A stretch of DNA of 64,000 nt from Streptomyces sp. NBC_00461 (GCF_036013935.1 NZ_CP107902.1:10263001-10327000); one strand, 5' to 3'; positions 8,806 through 17,140 are shown, counted from the stretch's first letter. The notes: generated by a model not told the origin, from the sequence alone. A program made the numbers and translations.

Positions 8806-9434
8806 GCGTCGTCTCCGAACAGGGTTGGGGTGGTGTGGAGTTCCTTCATCCAGGCGAGGAGGCGGGGGAGGTTGGTGTCGGGGCCGAAGGCGAGATAGGT
8901 GCCGTCGGCGCTGGTGCAGCCGAAGGCCTGTGCGATGCGCAGCCGCCGGCGGGAGTTGACGCGGCCCATGTGGACGGCCAGGCCCCGCTCGCGGGCCTCA
9001 AGCGCGAGGCGGTGGGCGGCCGGTGAGGTCTTCCACTCGGTGGAGCCCGCGAGGAACAGCACGTCGATCAAGTCCCAGGGGATGAGGCCGTGTTCGCTGC
9101 CGTCCTGGGCGGCGAAGGCCGCCGGGATGCCCAGGGAGCGGATCGGCTCAAGCCAGGGCAGCGACTCGGGCAGGGTCGCCGCGGCGTCCATCGGGACGTC
9201 GGGGGCGACGGCCCACAGGCAGCGGTCCGGGCCGTAGCGGTCGAGGGTCGCCTTGAGCCAGGTGAACCAGGCCTCGGCGCCGGGCCAGCCCTTGCCGAAC
9301 TTGCCATTGTCGCAGGCGTACAGGCAGCCGGGCGGGATCACGTTGCCCTGGGCCGGGGTCGTCATGCAGGCCAGCAGTCCGGCCCGCATGGCGGCCCGTG
9401 CGTCATCCCCGGACGGCGTGGCCAGGTACAGCAC
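8802..9434 (-). CDS. Queuine tRNA-ribosyltransferase-like (TGT/DpdA-like) protein
   Basis: About 210 residues if GTG 9434 is the start. The frame is open further upstream and no strong ribosome site decides it. Conserved-looking segments are YACDNGKFG, the acidic DRCLWAVAPDVPMDAAATL, DVLFLAGSTEWK and HMGRVNSRRRLRIAQAFGCTSADGTYLAF. The order DNG, APD-P-D, GSTEWK, GRVNS, GC-S-DGT resembles the short TGT-like proteins of phages and actinobacterial mobile elements related to DpdA, which insert 7-deazaguanine bases into DNA or act on tRNA. The catalytic Asp is probably in APDVPMD. PP-loop genes on both sides would fit a base-modification pathway. No 7-deazaguanine biosynthesis gene is in the window. 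Confidence 0.55.
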   Translation of the reverse strand: MLYLATPSGDDARAAMRAGLLACMTTPAQGNVIPPGCLYACDNGKFGKGWPGAEAWFTWLKATLDRYGPDRCLWAVAPDVPMDAAATLPESLPWLEPIRSLGIPAAFAAQDGSEHGLIPWDLIDVLFLAGSTEWKTSPAAHRLALEARERGLAVHMGRVNSRRRLRIAQAFGCTSADGTYLAFGPDTNLPRLLAWMKELHTTPTLFGDDA

Positions 9435-9514
9435 GGCGCAGAAGGCGAGACGGATCGGGGAGTAATGCCAGGTGAGCGCACACGACAGGTCCTTCCGGGA
9501 GAGGGGCGGGATGG

Positions 9515-10738
9515 TCAGGCGAGAGGGAGCTGTGCGGTGGAGCCGGAGATCAGGGCGTTCCACGCCGGCTCGAAGTTCGGGTCCTGTTTGTTGATCACGC
9601 GGGCCGGGGCGGTCGCGAAGAGTTCCTCGGCCATCGGCCATGCCTTCGTGCGGGGGCGGGTCCAGGAACGGGCGCGCCCGTACTGCGGGTCGCGTTCGAC
9701 GGCGATGCCGTGACGTCCGCCCACGGTGACCAGCCGCTGTGCCAGCTGCTCGGGGCGTCCGATGTCGACGCGCTCGGTGGATCGCTTCACTGGGCGCCGT
9801 TCGCCGGCGTCAGACAGGAGGAACAGGCGGCGCACGTGGTACAGCGCCCACGGCATGTCGAGCTCACGCTCGAAGGCCTCCAGGCAGGCCCGGTCCCGCG
9901 GCTGGGAGGGGTCGAACATCTCCAGGAGGGTCTTGCGGCCGTAGAGCTTCGCGTTCGGGTTGAGGCTCATCGCCGTGTACTCCAAGCGCAGCACCTCGCC
10001 CGCGATGTCCGGGTGCGTGCGCATGCGCTCAAGGTGGGCGGGCAGGGCGCCCATGGAGACGGGGAAGCAGCAGAACGTGCAGTAGCTCTTGGGCCAGTGC
10101 ACCTTGAACCGCCTCAGGAGGTAGTCCTCCACCTGCTGGCGGCCCCAGCCCCACTCGATGAGCGGATACACCCCGGTCCGGCCGGAGAGCTTCGAGGCGG
10201 TCTCGTCACGGAGGCAGCGCCCGGCTTCATCGGCGTTGAAGCCCATAACTTGGCGGAACGGGCGGTGACCGCCGAAGACGCGGGCGAGCCACCAGTCACC
10301 GACGTCGCCCTTCGCCCACAGACTGCACTTGCGGGTGCCGGCCTGCTGGGGCACCGTGCCGACGGACTCCAGGTCGTCCCACAGCGTCCACGGTCCCCGG
10401 GTGAAGAGCTGCTCGGGGTGGCGGGAGTCGTCCAGGACCGTGAAGCCGTCGGACTTCAGGTGCCCGTTGCGGGCCAGCTGGACGAGGCGTACACCGTGCT
10501 CGCGCAGCAGCGGGAGCATGAACTCCTCGACCAGGAGCCGGGTTTCGGGCCACTCGCTGCCGGTGGCCATGTACAGGACGGCGGTGCGCTCCAGATCGAT
10601 GCCGTGGGCGTCGGGGTCGGTGAGCATCCGCGCGAGGTAGGCGGTGGAGTCGGCTCCCAGGCCCCAGTTGATGACGGTGTCCAGGTCGTCGGCGCTGCTC
10701 AGGCCGGGCAGCGACAGCGTGTACGCGGTGCGAGGCAT
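9515..10738 (-). CDS. PP-loop / phosphoadenosine phosphosulfate reductase-domain protein
   Basis: A 407-residue protein from ATG 10738; GTG 10750 is an alternative. The N-terminus carries a degenerate PP-loop, NWGLGADSTAYL (residues 24-35). YMATGSEWPET follows, then a Cys-containing GTRKCSLWAKGD and KSYCTFCCFPVS, which may bind metal. This matches the PAPS-reductase-like family found next to DNA-modification and defence genes and on many actinobacterial plasmids and phages; chemistry in such stand-alone members is largely unknown. It lies 80 bp upstream of the transglycosylase-like gene in the same direction. A second PP-loop gene (7125-8164) lies in the same run. Confidence 0.65.
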   Translation of the reverse strand: MPRTAYTLSLPGLSSADDLDTVINWGLGADSTAYLARMLTDPDAHGIDLERTAVLYMATGSEWPETRLLVEEFMLPLLREHGVRLVQLARNGHLKSDGFTVLDDSRHPEQLFTRGPWTLWDDLESVGTVPQQAGTRKCSLWAKGDVGDWWLARVFGGHRPFRQVMGFNADEAGRCLRDETASKLSGRTGVYPLIEWGWGRQQVEDYLLRRFKVHWPKSYCTFCCFPVSMGALPAHLERMRTHPDIAGEVLRLEYTAMSLNPNAKLYGRKTLLEMFDPSQPRDRACLEAFERELDMPWALYHVRRLFLLSDAGERRPVKRSTERVDIGRPEQLAQRLVTVGGRHGIAVERDPQYGRARSWTRPRTKAWPMAEELFATAPARVINKQDPNFEPAWNALISGSTAQLPLA

Positions 10739-10806
10739 GGCCTCCGTCACTCCTTCCGGGCCCGTGCCCGGCCGAACGGCCGGGCACGGCAGGGCGGTTG
10801 GGCAGG

Positions 10807-11677
10807 TCAGCGCAGGGCGGCGAGCGCGTGCGCGGGATCGGGGACCAGGACGGCGCGCTGCTCGGCGAGCAGACGGACGTTGCCGTCGGCGCGCACGTCG
10901 CCGGTCGGGGGCGGGACGAGCACGGGCCGGTTCAGGCCGGCGGCGACCTCGGCGGTGTGCATCGCAGCCTCGGAGTGGTCCAGGGCCTCGACGAGGACCA
11001 CTGCCCGCACGAGCGCGGCGAGCAGGGCGGCGCTGGCCCGGAGCGTTGCTCCGCTGGCCGGGGTGCCGGGCGGGAACAGGCTGGCCACCGCGCCGCCGCT
11101 GGCGGGGATGGAGCTCAGCAGCTGGGCGTGGTCGTGCGGGTGGGCGCGGTCCAGGCCGCGGGGCAGGACGGCGAGCGTCGCGCGCCCGGACTGGGCGGCG
11201 GCCCGGTGGGCGGTGGCGTCGACGCCGTAGGCGAGGGTGGCGGTGACCGTGTGCCCGGCCTCGGCGACGGCGGTGGCGAAGGCCTTCGCGCGCGTGAGGG
11301 CCTCGGCGGTGGCGGCCCGGTTGCCGGTCACGGCCACTGCCCGGGCGGTCAGCCGAGACAGCTGCTCGTGACCGCGCACCCACAGACCGAGCGGGCAGTC
11401 GGGGCCGAGGTCGGCCAGGGCGGCGGGCCACGCGTCATCCGACGGGATGACGAACTGGCACCTCAGCTGGGCGCTGGCGAGTTCCTCGCGCGGCTTGTAC
11501 TGGGCCAGGCGGCCGCTGGCGTCGTGGTCGACGCCGTACTGCCAGATCTCCTTGGCGGGGTGATGGGCGAGATGGGCAGCGACCTGGTGGGGGGAGAAGT
11601 GCGCGGCGAGCGCGGCGCGGGCGGCGCGCTCGGCGGGATCAAGTGGTGGGGCGGCCGGTGCGGCTGGGCGCGGTCAC
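10807..11677 (-). CDS. dprA-like: DprA/Smf-like Rossmann DNA-processing protein (5' end probably frameshifted)
   Basis: The recognisable protein reads DPAERAARAAL...VIPSDDAWPAALADLG...PLGLWVRGHEQLS, then the Rossmann-like core AVAVTGNRAATAEALTRAKAF and a GVDATAHRAA motif, ending near PDPAHALAALR. These are hallmarks of DprA/Smf, which binds single-stranded DNA and loads RecA. In the given sequence the frame has no normal start before GTG 11379, inside the domain. Removing one C from the CCC at 11666-11668 would join it to GTG 11677 and give MTAPAAPAAPPLDPAER. Either this is an indel error or the gene is truncated. The 5' end overlaps the Ssb-like gene. Confidence 0.6.
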
Positions 11678-12163
11678 CGCGTCCCAGGAGCGGCGCGGCG
11701 GCGACTGCCACCAGTCGGCCGGTGCGGCGGCGGGAGTTGCGGCCTGGCGGCCTTCGGCGCGGGGCGCGGGCTCGGGGGCCGCGGCAGCACACGGTGCCGG
11801 GGCGGGCGCACGTCCGGCGAGGACGGCGGGCAGGGTGTCGTCGATGTAGGCGACGTGGTGGGCGAGGTCCACGCCGACCTGGGCCGAGTCGAGGTGGAGG
11901 CCCGCGCGCAGGGCCAGGTTCCCGGTGGCGATCACGTGCACGGCGTCGGTGAGGCACTCGGCAGCGTGCCGGGCGAGCGGCCCGGTGACGGTGCAGATGA
12001 CCGGGACCGGCTCGCCGTCGCGCCACTGCCCGCGGGCGCGGTCGTACTCGCGCGGGACCTGCATCACGGTGAACCGGGCGGCGGGCGTGCCGCGTTCGGT
12101 GTGGCGCAGCTGCACGGTCCCGTATACGCGGCCGCGGATGACGGCGGTGGTCTCTCCGCTCAT
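11639..12163 (-). CDS. Single-stranded DNA-binding (Ssb-like) protein
   Basis: A 174-residue protein from ATG 12163, with GAGGAG 6 bp upstream. The first 110 residues look like an OB fold of the Ssb family: IRGRVYGTVQLRHTERGTPAARFTVMQVPR, later VPVICTVTGPLARHAAECL and HVIATGNLALR. An Ala/Pro-rich tail follows that lacks the usual acidic DDxPF-type tip. Plasmid-borne Ssb variants protect transferred single strands and cooperate with DprA, encoded immediately downstream. Motif copy 2 at 12216-12235 lies about 55 bp upstream and probably starts the transcript that continues into the DprA and PP-loop genes. Confidence 0.65.
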   Translation of the reverse strand: MSGETTAVIRGRVYGTVQLRHTERGTPAARFTVMQVPREYDRARGQWRDGEPVPVICTVTGPLARHAAECLTDAVHVIATGNLALRAGLHLDSAQVGVDLAHHVAYIDDTLPAVLAGRAPAPAPCAAAAPEPAPRAEGRQAATPAAAPADWWQSPPRRSWDAVTAPSRTGRPTT

Positions 12164-12215
12164 GGAGGTACTCCTCGATGCGACGAACGGTCTGGCGGTG
12201 CCCGGGAGCCATCCG

Positions 12216-12235
12216 GTCAAGTTCCATAATACCTA
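12216..12235 (-). promoter_or_regulatory. Shared promoter/operator motif, copy 2
   Basis: Read on the minus strand this is TAGGTATTATGGAACTTGAC. TATTAT is a good -10 hexamer, with a weak TGACAC-like -35 about 16 bp upstream. It drives the ssb/dprA direction. GGAAC(A/T)TG downstream of the -10 is shared with the copies at 15394-15413 and 17115-17134. Confidence 0.55.
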
Positions 12236-12305
12236 TATTGCGATGGAGTGTCATCCCCTTTTTCCTCGACAGGGAGGCACCCGCCCCATAGAGGCCGGCC
12301 GGGGC

Positions 12306-12951
12306 CTACTTGCGTTCCGCCTCAACCCCTGCGGCAGGCTGGGGGGTTCGGCAGGGCCCGGGCCCCTCACAGCAGGTCGCGGCAGCCGGGTTGTCCCACT
12401 GGCAGGCTGGGCAGCGCCAGAGGAGGCCGGCGGCGAGAGCCGCGGCGAGGATGGGCTCCTTCTGTATCCGTACGGCGTCGGCCGCGCTCAGCAGCGCGTC
12501 CAGCAGCGGCGGCCTGGGTGCTCCTTCGGCGTTGCTGTCATCGAGCACGATCGTGTCCTCGACCTTGACCCTCAGCGGCACCGTGTCATCGGGCCTCACG
12601 AGATGGTCCGGGGCGCTGTCGAGGTGGACGGACACCCGGACGGCGCCGACCTGGGGGTCGAGGTAGGCGAAGACCAGGACGCCGTCGACCTCCAGATAGG
12701 GCAGGCCGCCGTGAATTCCGGCGTGGAAGACGGCGCCACGGTTGGCGCGCTCACAGTCGACGGCGTCGGGGAACTGGAAGGCGAGCGGCACGATCCGTGG
12801 GCGGCCCCTGCCTCTGACGGTCTCGGCGTACAGCGAGTAGCCCTGGTCCGGGAGGTTGTCGCGGCCGGGCGTCGCTGACGCGCTGGGCGTGCCAGGCGGT
12901 CTCCGGGTCGTCGGGAACGGGCGGCAGGGTCACGGGGTACGCGGTGGGCAT
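12306..12951 (-). pseudogene. Unknown protein with C-terminal zinc ribbon, single-base frameshift
   Basis: ATG 12951 has GGGGAG 5 bp upstream and encodes MPTAYPVTLPPVPDDPETAW, ending near HAQRVS. Sensible coding then resumes one base out of frame near 12868 (TPGRDNLPDQGYSLYAETVRG...IVPLAFQFPDAVDCERANRG) and continues to 12306. The C-terminus holds a ribbon, CPACQWDNPAAATCC. The join needs one extra base and gives a protein of about 215 residues. No family was recognised. It is the second of three apparent one-base frameshifts in this block, so an assembly error is possible. Confidence 0.5.
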
Positions 12952-13015
12952 GCAACTCCCCTTCGGGGTCACGCAGATGGGGGCGGCGTACCGGGCTAGG
13001 CCCGGGACGTACGGG

Positions 13016-13636
13016 CTAGGGCTGCTCCAGTCCCAGGGCGGTGCGCAGTAGGTCGAGCAGGGCGGCGTGGTCGGCGGGCAGGACGGCCTCACGCAGGACG
13101 CGCGTGCGCAGGATGGGCACGTCCAGGCTGATCCCGACCGGGATGTCGGGCGAGTCCGGGCGGAACACCAGCTGGTAGTGCCGGGCAGCGATCAACCATG
13201 CCTCGTACCGGTCGGCGGGCCGTCCGCTGCGGGCGGTGTGCCCCTCGTCCGGCGTCAGCTCGGGGCACCGGCACGACGGGTCGGCGCAGGGACGGGACGC
13301 GGGATGGGAGGCGAGCACCGGGCGGGAGCGGTAGTGGGCGGCGGTGCCGTTGAGCATCGGACAGTTCGCCGCGGTGTACGGCTGGCACTCCGGGTGGAGC
13401 GCAGGTTCGGGGGAGTAGCCCTGCTGCTCGTCGGCAGGTCGGACGATGACGAAGAACTGCTCTTCAAGGGGCTGGGAGCAGATCTGGCACAGGCGCTGGA
13501 GGAAGGCGCGCCGGGCACGGTCGGCGTCGAGGCTGCCGAATACGGCGTGCCCGTTGTGGATCAGGGAGACCCACGGCACGACCAGCCCGCCGGCCAGCGG
13601 CCGGGCGAGGCAGCGCACGGGGATCGCGCGGCTCAT
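13016..13636 (-). CDS. Unknown protein with Cys/His clusters
   Basis: A 206-residue protein. ATG 13636 is chosen because AGGAG lies about 10 bp upstream; GTG 13645 is an alternative. Potential metal ligands occur as CQICSQP...HPECQPYTAANCPM and ADPSCRCPEL. Its N-terminal segment reads LVVPWVSLIHNGHAVFG and includes a run RARRAFLQRLCQICS typical of small plasmid 'recognition-ribbon' proteins. It follows the gene ending at 13642 by 5 bp, so it is in the same operon. Function unknown. Confidence 0.6.
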   Translation of the reverse strand: MSRAIPVRCLARPLAGGLVVPWVSLIHNGHAVFGSLDADRARRAFLQRLCQICSQPLEEQFFVIVRPADEQQGYSPEPALHPECQPYTAANCPMLNGTAAHYRSRPVLASHPASRPCADPSCRCPELTPDEGHTARSGRPADRYEAWLIAARHYQLVFRPDSPDIPVGISLDVPILRTRVLREAVLPADHAALLDLLRTALGLEQP

Positions 13637-13641
13637 GGAAG

Positions 13642-14409
13642 TCACGCTCCTTTCACGGGAGTTGCGGGCAAGGACGGCATGCCAGGGCCGGGGCCGGGGG
13701 CAGCGCTCGGCGCGCTGCGGGCGCCCAGCTGCGACGGAACGGTCACGCTCCAGCCGCAGGAACAGCGCGCCACGGTCGCGCCGTCGTACACCTGACCGCC
13801 CTTGCGCTCGCGGCCCCCTCCGATCTGGCCCCGGTCGGACGGCCGGTACCAGCCGGACGGCTCCCCGGTGCTGGTCAGGTGACGGGCCTCGGGAGCGCAC
13901 AGCAGCCGCAGGCCTGCGTCCGCCACGGCGGCCACCCTGAAGTGATCCCACTCGGAGCCCTCCAGCCGACCGGCGAGCTGCGTTCCGGTGGCGCTGCGCA
14001 GCTCGATCCGGCCGTCCGGCCACGCGCGCGCGGACGCGCCGGGCACGCTCCAGCCGACCGAGCCGTCGGACTTCCGGGGGATGCCGTTGCGGTGATCCGG
14101 CGTCATCCGTGCAAGCAGCCGGACCGAGACCATGGAGGCGGACGGGCGGCGGTGGTCAGCTGTCTCGGGCGCGGCCTCGGCGATGGCGGCCAGCCAGGCC
14201 GGCGCGAGCGGGTACGCCTGCGGGTGCAGCGTCAGCAGGGCGGCGCGGTCGCGGCCGTTGCCGGAGCACACGGCGGCCCGGACGAAGTCCGAGAAGCGGG
14301 CGTACCGGCGCACGGATACCGGACCGCGCCCGGTGGCGAACCATGTCTGCTGACGGTCGGCGAGCGCTGACAGGTCCGCTGTCTCCAGTGGGGCGGCTGA
14401 GGGGGACAC
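13642..14409 (-). CDS. Unknown 255-residue protein
   Basis: GTG 14409 is chosen because GAGAGGA lies 8-9 bp before it. The N-terminal half is helical (LSALADRQQTWFATGRGPVSVRR, FSDFVRAAVCSGNGRDRAALLTLHP). The second half includes YRPSDRGQIGGGRERKGGQVYDGATVARCSCGWSV split over a Cys pair. The C-terminus is Pro/Ala-rich. It lies in a leftward run with genes at 14472-15371 and 13016-13636. No family was recognised. Confidence 0.55.
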   Translation of the reverse strand: MSPSAAPLETADLSALADRQQTWFATGRGPVSVRRYARFSDFVRAAVCSGNGRDRAALLTLHPQAYPLAPAWLAAIAEAAPETADHRRPSASMVSVRLLARMTPDHRNGIPRKSDGSVGWSVPGASARAWPDGRIELRSATGTQLAGRLEGSEWDHFRVAAVADAGLRLLCAPEARHLTSTGEPSGWYRPSDRGQIGGGRERKGGQVYDGATVARCSCGWSVTVPSQLGARSAPSAAPGPGPGMPSLPATPVKGA

Positions 14410-14471
14410 GGCGGAAGTCCTCTCGGGAGCAGGGCCGTTGGGCTGTCTTCGGTGTGGTGGGCCGGGCGGGG

Positions 14472-15371
14472 TCAGTTCTGGACGGGGCCCTTGGCCTGGC
14501 TCTCGGCGCGCCACTGCGTCAGCTGACGGACGCATGCCGCGCTGTCGGCGAGACACTCGTGCGCCGTGTCGGGGGAGGGGTGGCGGAGCACGTCGGTCGC
14601 GTCCCCGTCCGGGTCGTGCAGGTGGGCGGTCCACCCCGCGCTGCCCTTGCCGGTGCCGTGGATCTCCTCCGGGTGGTTGGCGGAGCCCTGGTCGTCGATG
14701 CGGATCGTCCAGTCGCCGACCAGGGGGACGACGACGGCGGTGCGGTTGCCTCCGGTGCTGGTGAGACTGCACCCCTGGAAGGTGGCCAGTTCGAGGGCGC
14801 GGATGAGGATCTCGTCCGCGCCACAGGGGATGTCGCGGGCGGCCGCCGGTCCGGTATCGAGGCGCTCGCGCAGGGCGGTGACCACGTCCAGGGCGGTTGC
14901 CGTTCCGGCCGGTGCCTCGGTGAAGCGGGCGTGCAGCTCGGCGAGGACGGCGGTGGCGGTCGGTGCGCCGGGCAGGTGGTCGACGATGTTGGTGTGGAGG
15001 AGAAAGAGCCTTTCCGCCCAGTGCCGGGCGGGGCGCTCGGGGGTGCGGTCGCTGAACTCCTGGCAGGTCAGGTCGTAGGCGCCGGTGATCCCGTCGCGGG
15101 TGAGGGTGCGCAGGGTGCGCGTGGCGGCGACCAGGCGTGCGGGGTCGGCGAGCGGGAAGAGGCTGCGCGCGTCGGTGCCGTGGGCCTCCCACAGGACTGC
15201 GTCCCACAACGCGGCCAGCGCTACGGCGCGTTCGGCCTGATGGGCGAGACGAGCCAGGCGCCGCGGGTCGCGCTGCGTGCCCTGGGTGAGGGCGGCTCCG
15301 GCCTGCTGCTGGAGCGTGAAGGCGTGCTGAGCGTGCGAGGTGAGCAGCGCGGCGGCATGGTGCAGATCCAC
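14472..15371 (-). CDS. Unknown helical protein, first gene of an operon
   Basis: A 299-residue protein from GTG 15371, with GGAGGGG 6 bp upstream. The first two thirds are alpha-helical and rich in Ala, Leu, Arg and His (AERAVALAALWDAVLWEA, ARHWAERLFLLHTNIVDHL). The last third looks like beta structure (GNRTAVVVPLVGDWTIRIDD, GWTAHLHDPDGDATDVL). Motif copy 3 lies only about 25 bp upstream, so the leader is very short. No family was recognised. Confidence 0.55.
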   Translation of the reverse strand: MDLHHAAALLTSHAQHAFTLQQQAGAALTQGTQRDPRRLARLAHQAERAVALAALWDAVLWEAHGTDARSLFPLADPARLVAATRTLRTLTRDGITGAYDLTCQEFSDRTPERPARHWAERLFLLHTNIVDHLPGAPTATAVLAELHARFTEAPAGTATALDVVTALRERLDTGPAAARDIPCGADEILIRALELATFQGCSLTSTGGNRTAVVVPLVGDWTIRIDDQGSANHPEEIHGTGKGSAGWTAHLHDPDGDATDVLRHPSPDTAHECLADSAACVRQLTQWRAESQAKGPVQN

Positions 15372-15393
15372 AGAGATCCCCTCCGAATGGCTA

Positions 15394-15413
15394 ACGAGTT
15401 CCGTAATACCTAT
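15394..15413 (-). promoter_or_regulatory. Shared promoter/operator motif, copy 3
   Basis: Read on the minus strand this is ATAGGTATTACGGAACTCGT. TATTAC is the -10 hexamer. TTGCCC lies 16 bp upstream as a -35, inside the arm of the neighbouring terminator-like hairpin. It should start transcription of the gene at 15371. Confidence 0.55.
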
Positions 15414-15418
15414 TAAAG

Positions 15419-15457
15419 AGGGCGGGGCAACTGCGTTTCTCCGCGTTGCCCCACCCT
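15419..15457 (-). terminator. Hairpin after the 15469-16611 gene
   Basis: A 13-bp inverted repeat (AGGGCGGGGCAAC and GTTGCCCCACCCT, one mismatch) with a 13-base loop starts 12 bp after the stop at 15469. There is no long U tract, as is usual in streptomycete terminators. The left arm also contains the -35 element of motif copy 3. Confidence 0.6.
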
Positions 15458-15468
15458 GAAACCGCAGA

Positions 15469-16611
15469 TCAGGGCCTGGGCGGTGGAGCGCTGAAGGTCA
15501 CCTGGATGCCGTCCAGTTGGACGGCCACGGTCCGGCCCGGGCCGTTCAGGAGCCTCGCGTAGGCCCTCAGCTCCCTGTCGTAGCGCTCGACCTCGCGCTC
15601 CGGCGCCTCGAAGCGGGCTCCGGGCCGGATCGCCCCCCAGGGCTCCAGCAGCCGCGCCACGCGCACCGCGCTGGGCTGCGGCCCGGGGTAGATGAAGAAT
15701 CCGGGCGTCTGTGTGTAGTCGACGTCGACCAGGCCGTACGGCATGTGCCCGGCCATGGCCAACTCGACGGCCAGGGCGCGGACTTGCTCCACCTCGATCA
15801 GGTCGTCCGACAGGCCGGGCAGATCAGGCGACGGGGTCGCGGCGCGCCGGGCGGCCTCGTCCTCGCTGTTCGCGCTCTCGGCGATCCGCTGGGCCCACTG
15901 GGCGTCGTCGTAGGTGCGCACGACTGCCCCGGTGAACTGGTCCACGAGATCCCACCCGTCGCACGCGGAGGCTGGCGCGACGTGAAACCGTGCGTCGGGC
16001 TGCTCGGCGGGCGGATCGGAGAAGAACACGTGCGCGCTGCCGTGCGGCTCCGTCGTCGCTAGTCCGGCACGGCGCAGGAGGTCGGCGAGGAACGGGGCGA
16101 CGGCGCGGGACTCCCCGGAGGGTGTGTGCCACCAGGCGATGTGGCACGTCCGGTCCAGGCCGAGCGGGTGGGGGACGGGCAGGTCGGAGACGGCCCACCG
16201 CTGTTCGGGGTGGGTGGGGAGGGCGGACAGGGCGGTCCGGGCGCGCTTGACGGTGGCTGACAGCCGCGAAGCAACGGCGGTCTGCTGCGGCATGAGGCGT
16301 CGACGGATGTGGTCGGCGGTGTGCCGGGCGGTGGCCTTGTCTTGGTTCTCGCTGGGGCGCGGGCGGGGCAGGGCGGTCACCGTGATGGGCTCGATCGCCA
16401 GGTTCTGCGCGGTGGCTTCCTCGGGCAGAACCGCGGTGATGGTGATCCGGGTCCGGGGGCGGTTGGGGACGAGTTCGAGGGTGCGGCCGTCGGCGAAGAT
16501 GATCCGTACCCGGTCCGGGGTGCCGTCCTGCTCGGTGCGGTGCGCGCCGAGCTGCTCGGCGACGTCGCGGGCGAGGATCTCCAGACCGGCGGGGGTGGAC
16601 AGGTCCATCAC
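15469..16611 (-). CDS. Unknown 380-residue protein
   Basis: ATG 16611 overlaps the stop of the upstream gene (16608), indicating coupling. Residues 1-85 look like a small alpha/beta domain (VRIIFADGRTLELVPNRPRTRITI). A helical linker then leads to a central domain with HIAWWHTPSGESRAVAPFL and HVFFSDPPAEQPDARFHVAP, and a C-terminal domain with YGLVDVDYTQTPGFFIYPG. There is no signal peptide or membrane helix. It is the last gene of a three-gene leftward operon starting at 17086. No family was recognised. Confidence 0.6.
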   Translation of the reverse strand: MMDLSTPAGLEILARDVAEQLGAHRTEQDGTPDRVRIIFADGRTLELVPNRPRTRITITAVLPEEATAQNLAIEPITVTALPRPRPSENQDKATARHTADHIRRRLMPQQTAVASRLSATVKRARTALSALPTHPEQRWAVSDLPVPHPLGLDRTCHIAWWHTPSGESRAVAPFLADLLRRAGLATTEPHGSAHVFFSDPPAEQPDARFHVAPASACDGWDLVDQFTGAVVRTYDDAQWAQRIAESANSEDEAARRAATPSPDLPGLSDDLIEVEQVRALAVELAMAGHMPYGLVDVDYTQTPGFFIYPGPQPSAVRVARLLEPWGAIRPGARFEAPEREVERYDRELRAYARLLNGPGRTVAVQLDGIQVTFSAPPPRP

Positions 16612-16799
16612 GGGCTCTCCTTCCGCCTGCGGCGCGAGGGCTGGTCATCGGGGCGGTCGGCGTGGCGCTGGGCGTCTGCGCGGTAGTCGTCGGCGGTGTA
16701 TCCGGTGTCGCACCAGGGGCGGCAGAGCTGCCCGGGCGCGGCCCCACAGGTCTCGCACTTCTCGCCGAAGTCCTCGGGGCTGAACGGCGGCAGGCTCAC
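16608..16799 (-). CDS. Small zinc-ribbon-like protein
   Basis: A 63-residue protein from GTG 16799, which overlaps the preceding stop (GTGA). It contains CETCGAAPGQLCRPWCDTGY, a compact Cys4 cluster like the short zinc-finger proteins common on streptomycete plasmids, followed by a basic C-terminus (SRRRRKES). It may bind nucleic acid or act as an adaptor. It is coupled at both ends to its neighbours. Confidence 0.6.
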   Translation of the reverse strand: MSLPPFSPEDFGEKCETCGAAPGQLCRPWCDTGYTADDYRADAQRHADRPDDQPSRRRRKESP

Positions 16800-17086
16800 G
16801 GGGCGGTCTTGATCTGCTCGGCCACCTTGCGGGCGGACAGGACCGGGGTGGTCCTCGCCAGTTCGCCACAGCTGGCCTCCCAGATCTGCGCCGCATTCGA
16901 CGTGGAGATCTGGAAGTTGGTGGCCGGACTGATCCGCCACGTGCGGCCGTGCGGGTCGGTCACGGTGTAGGTGAGGTACTGCGGGGCGTCCTGGCGGCCG
17001 TTGTCGCTCCAGGTGAGGCCGGCGGCCGTGAGAGCGCGGCCGAGCTCGGAGCAGCGCTCCGGGGTGGCGTGGTCGAAAGATGCCAC
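16796..17086 (-). CDS. Small unknown protein, first gene of operon
   Basis: A 96-residue protein from ATG 17086. Two-layer alpha/beta-looking sequence: CSELGRALTAAGLTWSDNG, LTYTVTDPHGRTWRIS and a C-terminal helix. There are no membrane segments. Motif copy 4 lies 30-50 bp upstream. Its stop overlaps the zinc-ribbon gene. No family was recognised. Confidence 0.6.
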   Translation of the reverse strand: MASFDHATPERCSELGRALTAAGLTWSDNGRQDAPQYLTYTVTDPHGRTWRISPATNFQISTSNAAQIWEASCGELARTTPVLSARKVAEQIKTAP

Positions 17087-17114
17087 GGGGTGTCTCCTCG
17101 CTCACACTCGATCT

Positions 17115-17134
17115 GACATGTTCCATAATACGTA
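17115..17134 (-). promoter_or_regulatory. Shared promoter/operator motif, copy 4
   Basis: Read on the minus strand this is TACGTATTATGGAACATGTC. TATTAT is the -10 hexamer and TTGCCC, 16 bp upstream, is the -35. It is expected to drive 17086-15469. GACATGTTC contains an ACATGT palindrome that could be half of an operator. Confidence 0.6.
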
Positions 17135-17140
17135 ATTGAT

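Noticed and set aside
9710..11230. A 506-codon rightward open frame
   Set aside because: Antisense to the PP-loop and DprA-like genes, whose motifs are clear; no family pattern in this frame.
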